Shown: piece by piece, positions 5,141 to 7,104 of the stretch
How positions within the stretch are numbered: the stretch's first letter is position 1
How the letters are laid out: each line of letters opens with the position of its first letter
Assembly (NCBI GenBank): GCA_947486505.1
Contig: CANKTT010000073.1
Coordinates: forward strand, 1 to 7,104
Reading direction: 5' to 3'
DNA from: Actinomycetota bacterium
GTDB taxonomy: Bacteria; Actinomycetota; Actinomycetes; S36-B12; UBA5976
DNA: 7,104 bases
Made by a program: the position numbers and the translations under genes
The notes under the pieces: model-generated
What the model saw: only the letters and a program-made list of their open reading frames with translations
Told to the model about the DNA's origin: nothing
Databases searched by the model: none

Positions 5141-6253
5141 AGTGCAGGTGAGCAATCCAAATTTGACCACATAGTCATCGGTGGTGGCGCCATGGGCGCA
5201 GCAACAGCCTGGCAATTGGCCAAGCGTGGTCGCTCAGTGCTCTTGATTGAACAGTTCACCCAAGACCACGTTTCGGGAAGTTCTCATGGGGGCACCAGAA
5301 TATTTCGCTTAGGCCATGAGCAAAAGACATACACAACCCTCGGGATGGCCGCCCTTGACCTTTGGCGCGAGCTAGAAGCGGAATCTAACGAAACACTTGT
5401 TGAGTTAATCGGGCACGTTGATCATGGTCCAGCCGAAGTTGTCGCTGACATTGAATCAAACCTCAAAGCGCAAGGACTTGCATGTGAGCGTATGTCTCCT
5501 GAGCAAGCAAATGATCGTTGGCCTGGAATCACTTTTGATGCAAATGTCGTTTACAGTCCAGACGGTGGCCGCGCTCATGCGCAGCGAACCGTTGACACTC
5601 TTTGGCGACGCATTGTTGAACTTGGTGGCGAAATATGGAACAACACCAAAGTTGAATCGGTAGTAATAGATGGTGAGTACGCAGTCATCGAAACTGCTGA
5701 TCAAACTCTACGAACAAAGTCTGTCGTGGTATCCGCTGGAGCCTGGCTACCTAGATTGGTTGGTCACCACGTATCTCTGCGCCCATTGCACGCGGTTCGA
5801 GCCCAGCCTTCCCACTTCGCTCCCCGACCAGGTTTTGACAATATAGATATGTGGCCAACTTTTATACATCGCGGACTCAGCGCCCAACCTGAGGTTGAGA
5901 ACAGTTGGTATGGACTTTGGACACCTGGTGAAGGCGTAAAGGTTGGCTCACACCTTGTGCACGATCAACTGGATTTGGATAATCGAAGCTTCGAGATCAA
6001 CCGCATATTTGAATCAGCGCTGCAAGAATACGTAGCGCAGTGGTATCCAGGCCTGGATGCTGACAAAGTCACATCAACGACTTGTATCTATACCAATGAG
6101 CCGAACGAGCACTTCATATTGGATCGCAAGGGACCGCTTACAGTCTGCTCACCATGTTCAGGACATGGTTTTAAGTACGTACCAGCAATTGGAAAGATCA
6201 CAGCAGATTTAGCAATGGGTGGCACTCAAAGTGTTAAAGAGTGGCAGTTCTAA
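5138..6253 (+). CDS. MSOX-type FAD-dependent N-methyl amino acid oxidase (sarcosine / N-methyltryptophan oxidase family)
   Basis: Flavoenzyme of 371 residues, close to monomeric sarcosine oxidase (MSOX/SoxA) and N-methyltryptophan oxidase (SolA). These oxidatively demethylate secondary amino acids to the primary amine, formaldehyde and hydrogen peroxide. An FAD-binding Rossmann motif IGGGAMGAATA is at 14-24, with the acidic ribose-binding Glu38. SSHGGTRIFR carries His50, Arg54 and Arg57, matching MSOX His45, Arg49 and Arg52. GVKVGSH carries Lys268 and His272, matching the oxygen-activating Lys265 and His269. TTCIYT carries Cys316, matching the covalent FAD attachment at Cys315. SGHGFK ends at Lys346, matching the carboxylate-binding Lys348. 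All equivalences are from memory of the MSOX family. The full catalytic set suggests an active enzyme with covalent flavin; exact substrate is open. Cytoplasmic. The ATG at 5138 sits six bases after TAATGT, so the message is probably leaderless and monocistronic. Confidence 0.88.
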   Translation: MSAGEQSKFDHIVIGGGAMGAATAWQLAKRGRSVLLIEQFTQDHVSGSSHGGTRIFRLGHEQKTYTTLGMAALDLWRELEAESNETLVELIGHVDHGPAEVVADIESNLKAQGLACERMSPEQANDRWPGITFDANVVYSPDGGRAHAQRTVDTLWRRIVELGGEIWNNTKVESVVIDGEYAVIETADQTLRTKSVVVSAGAWLPRLVGHHVSLRPLHAVRAQPSHFAPRPGFDNIDMWPTFIHRGLSAQPEVENSWYGLWTPGEGVKVGSHLVHDQLDLDNRSFEINRIFESALQEYVAQWYPGLDADKVTSTTCIYTNEPNEHFILDRKGPLTVCSPCSGHGFKYVPAIGKITADLAMGGTQSVKEWQF

Positions 6254-6293
6254 GCCATAAGCAGAAAGTGCTCAGGCAAAGTGATTTGTCGCC

Positions 6294-6308
6294 TACCTTT
6301 GAACTATG
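6294..6308 (+). promoter_or_regulatory. Leaderless -10 box of the SOUL gene
   Basis: TACCTT (6294-6299) fits TANNNT and is followed by six bases (TGAACT) and the ATG at 6306, the same geometry as at the oxidase gene. No Shine-Dalgarno is present in the 52 bp after the oxidase stop, so an independent leaderless transcript is likely. Confidence 0.5.
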
Positions 6309-6881
6309 ACCGAAGAGCAGAAATACACAGTCGAACGTAAGTTCCCAAAGTTTGAAATTCGCCGGTATGAGGCTTGTGTATTTGCCGATGTCACCGTAGC
6401 TGCAAACTTCCAGGCGGCAGGTAGCATCGCGTTTCGCTCGCTCATTAGTTACATATCAGGAAGCAATGAGCCCAATATAAAAATTGCTATGACCTCCCCT
6501 GTGATTCAAGAATCTACGTCTGAGAACTCATCAACCAAGATTGCGATGACAGCGCCAGTAATTCAGGAGTCTTCAAACGATTTGCAGATTGTCAGCTTTG
6601 TTATGCCTGCAGGTATGACTCTTGATGACTTACCGTTGCCAACCAACTCAAAGGTTTCTCTTCGGGAGATGCCTGAGCAATTAGTTGCCATTTCTAGGTT
6701 TACTGGTCGCTGGACCGAGAGTGCATACCAACGCCAATTGGCTCAATTAAGACAGCAGCTTGATCTGAATGGAATGACTGAAATCGGTGCCCCTAGGTAT
6801 GCTCGCTTTGATCCGCCATGGACCCCATCGTTCTTACGTAGAAACGAAATCCAAATTCCAATCGCAACACCGACCCAATAG
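6306..6881 (+). CDS. SOUL-family heme-binding-like protein
   Basis: Protein of 191 residues covering a complete SOUL/HBP domain. Characteristic pieces in order: EIRRYEACVFADVTV (17-31), the AFRSLISYISGSN segment (42-54), KIAMTSPV (59-66), FVMPAGMTLDDLPLPTN (98-114), RFTGRW (131-136), and the C-terminal ARFDPPWTPSFLRRNEI (166-182), which is the most diagnostic part. SOUL proteins are small beta-barrel proteins, some of which bind heme; the role of bacterial members is poorly defined. No signal peptide or membrane helix is visible. Residues 59-70 and 78-89 are a near-exact internal repeat (KIAMT-S/A-PVIQES), a duplication I recall from other bacterial SOUL proteins. The ATG at 6306 is six bases after TACCTT, suggesting a leaderless message. 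It follows the oxidase by 52 bp and precedes the tRNA by 14 bp. No functional link to either neighbour is evident. Confidence 0.88.
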   Translation: MTEEQKYTVERKFPKFEIRRYEACVFADVTVAANFQAAGSIAFRSLISYISGSNEPNIKIAMTSPVIQESTSENSSTKIAMTAPVIQESSNDLQIVSFVMPAGMTLDDLPLPTNSKVSLREMPEQLVAISRFTGRWTESAYQRQLAQLRQQLDLNGMTEIGAPRYARFDPPWTPSFLRRNEIQIPIATPTQ

Positions 6882-6895
6882 ACTGGTGTTTCGCA

Positions 6896-6969
6896 GGGGC
6901 GGTAGCTCAGTTGGTCAGAGCATCGGACTCATAATCCGTGGGTCGTCGGTTCGAGCCCGACCCGCCCCA
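6896..6969 (+). tRNA. tRNA with CAT anticodon, elongator Met (Ile2 possible)
   Basis: A 74-base cloverleaf. The acceptor stem GGGGCGG (6896-6902) pairs with CCGCCCC (6962-6968), and the discriminator base is A6969. The D arm is GCTC/GAGC. The anticodon loop CTCATAA has CAT at 6930-6932. The variable loop is GGGTC. The T arm is GTCGG/CCGAC with loop TTCGAGC. The CCA end is not encoded. It is not the initiator: base pair 1-72 is a normal G-C, and the three G-C pairs beside the anticodon loop are absent. CAT also occurs in tRNA-Ile2, where C34 is modified to lysidine, and sequence alone does not fully settle Met versus Ile2. The outermost anticodon-stem pair (6923 with 6939) is T-T, a small irregularity. 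Confidence 0.93.
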
Positions 6970-6995
6970 CTCAATCGGCAGCCAACTTCACTCGG

Positions 6996-7103
6996 CTAGG
7001 AGACCTCAACCAATGTAAATGTGGGTATCGCTGATTTGCCAGCCCGATTTTTTGCAATGATTAAGACTGCTAGTTGCCTGGCCTTTTCCTTGTAATAGTG
7101 AAT
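6996..7103 (-). CDS. C-terminal end of an unrecognised protein (cut by window edge)
   Basis: A minus-strand frame enters from the right edge and ends at TAG (6998-6996), giving 35 visible residues. It opens with IHYYKEKARQLAVLIIAKN and ends with an IPTFTLVEVS tail. The alternation of charged and hydrophobic residues and the smooth strand-like end look like real protein more than the other frames here do. I do not recognise the family. It would converge on the tRNA with 26 bp between them. A plus-strand T6 run at 7048-7053 falls inside its Lys-Asn codons. No start is in the window. Confidence 0.4.
   Translation of the reverse strand: MHYYKEKARQLAVLIIAKNRAGKSAIPTFTLVEVS
7027..7053 (+). terminator. 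Possible weak terminator downstream of the tRNA
   Basis: ATCGCTG (7027-7033) can pair with CAGC and GAT (7040-7048) around the loop ATTTGC, leaving a two-base bulge, and is followed by T6 (7048-7053). It lies 58 bases past the tRNA. The stem is short and bulged, and the same bases are codons of the minus-strand frame entering from the right, so it may be coincidence. Confidence 0.25.
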
Positions 7104-7104
7104 A

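Noticed and set aside
5418..5704. Out-of-frame open frames on both strands inside the oxidase gene
   Set aside because: They are shadows of an intact MSOX-family frame that carries all catalytic residues.
6787..6999. Plus-strand open frame running from the SOUL gene through the tRNA
   Set aside because: It is out of frame with SOUL and passes through a complete tRNA; its Arg-rich and Gly-rich part is translated tRNA.

Overview
The window looks like chromosomal DNA of a moderate-GC actinobacterium. The evidence is an MgtA-type mannosyltransferase with the mycobacterial/corynebacterial motif set, compact gene packing with ATGA and GTGA stop/start overlaps, a tRNA gene without an encoded CCA, and start codons placed exactly six bases after a -10-like box (leaderless transcripts). 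By eye the GC content is a little below half, lower than soil actinobacteria, which would fit a small-genome freshwater or marine lineage. That last assignment is inference.

Left part (1-3254, minus strand): a tightly packed envelope-glycolipid cassette is read right to left. It consists of an MgtA-like GT4 glycosyltransferase (2100-3254), a second GT4 glycosyltransferase (970-2097, 2 bp gap) and an SGNH/GDSL hydrolase (98-973, ATGA overlap). After a 61 bp gap comes the first 12 codons of what looks like a DUF2237 protein (1-36, cut by the window edge). The two transferases probably extend a polar head group on a membrane lipid anchor, and the SGNH enzyme could remove or move an acyl or acetyl group on that product.

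Middle (3392-4794, plus strand): a HAD-IB-type phosphatase-like gene and a glycerophosphodiester phosphodiesterase overlap by GTGA. The pair diverges from the mgtA operon across a 137 bp promoter region. Together they suggest turnover of phospholipid head groups. However, the HAD protein has Asn where the nucleophilic Asp should be.

The interval 4795-5137 holds a near-perfect 18 bp hairpin, probably a terminator serving both strands. It also holds a 50-codon minus-strand reading frame that resembles the last residues of an OmpA-like domain and is probably a gene remnant.

Right part (5138-7104): an MSOX-type flavin N-methyl amino acid oxidase and a SOUL heme-binding-like protein each appear to be leaderless. 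They are followed by a CAT-anticodon tRNA (elongator Met, or Ile2). The tail of an unrecognised minus-strand gene enters from the right edge. Most of the content is ordinary. The points most worth a second look are the HAD nucleophile substitution, the OmpA-like remnant and the repeated leaderless-start geometry. I found no mobile element, CRISPR array or defence system.
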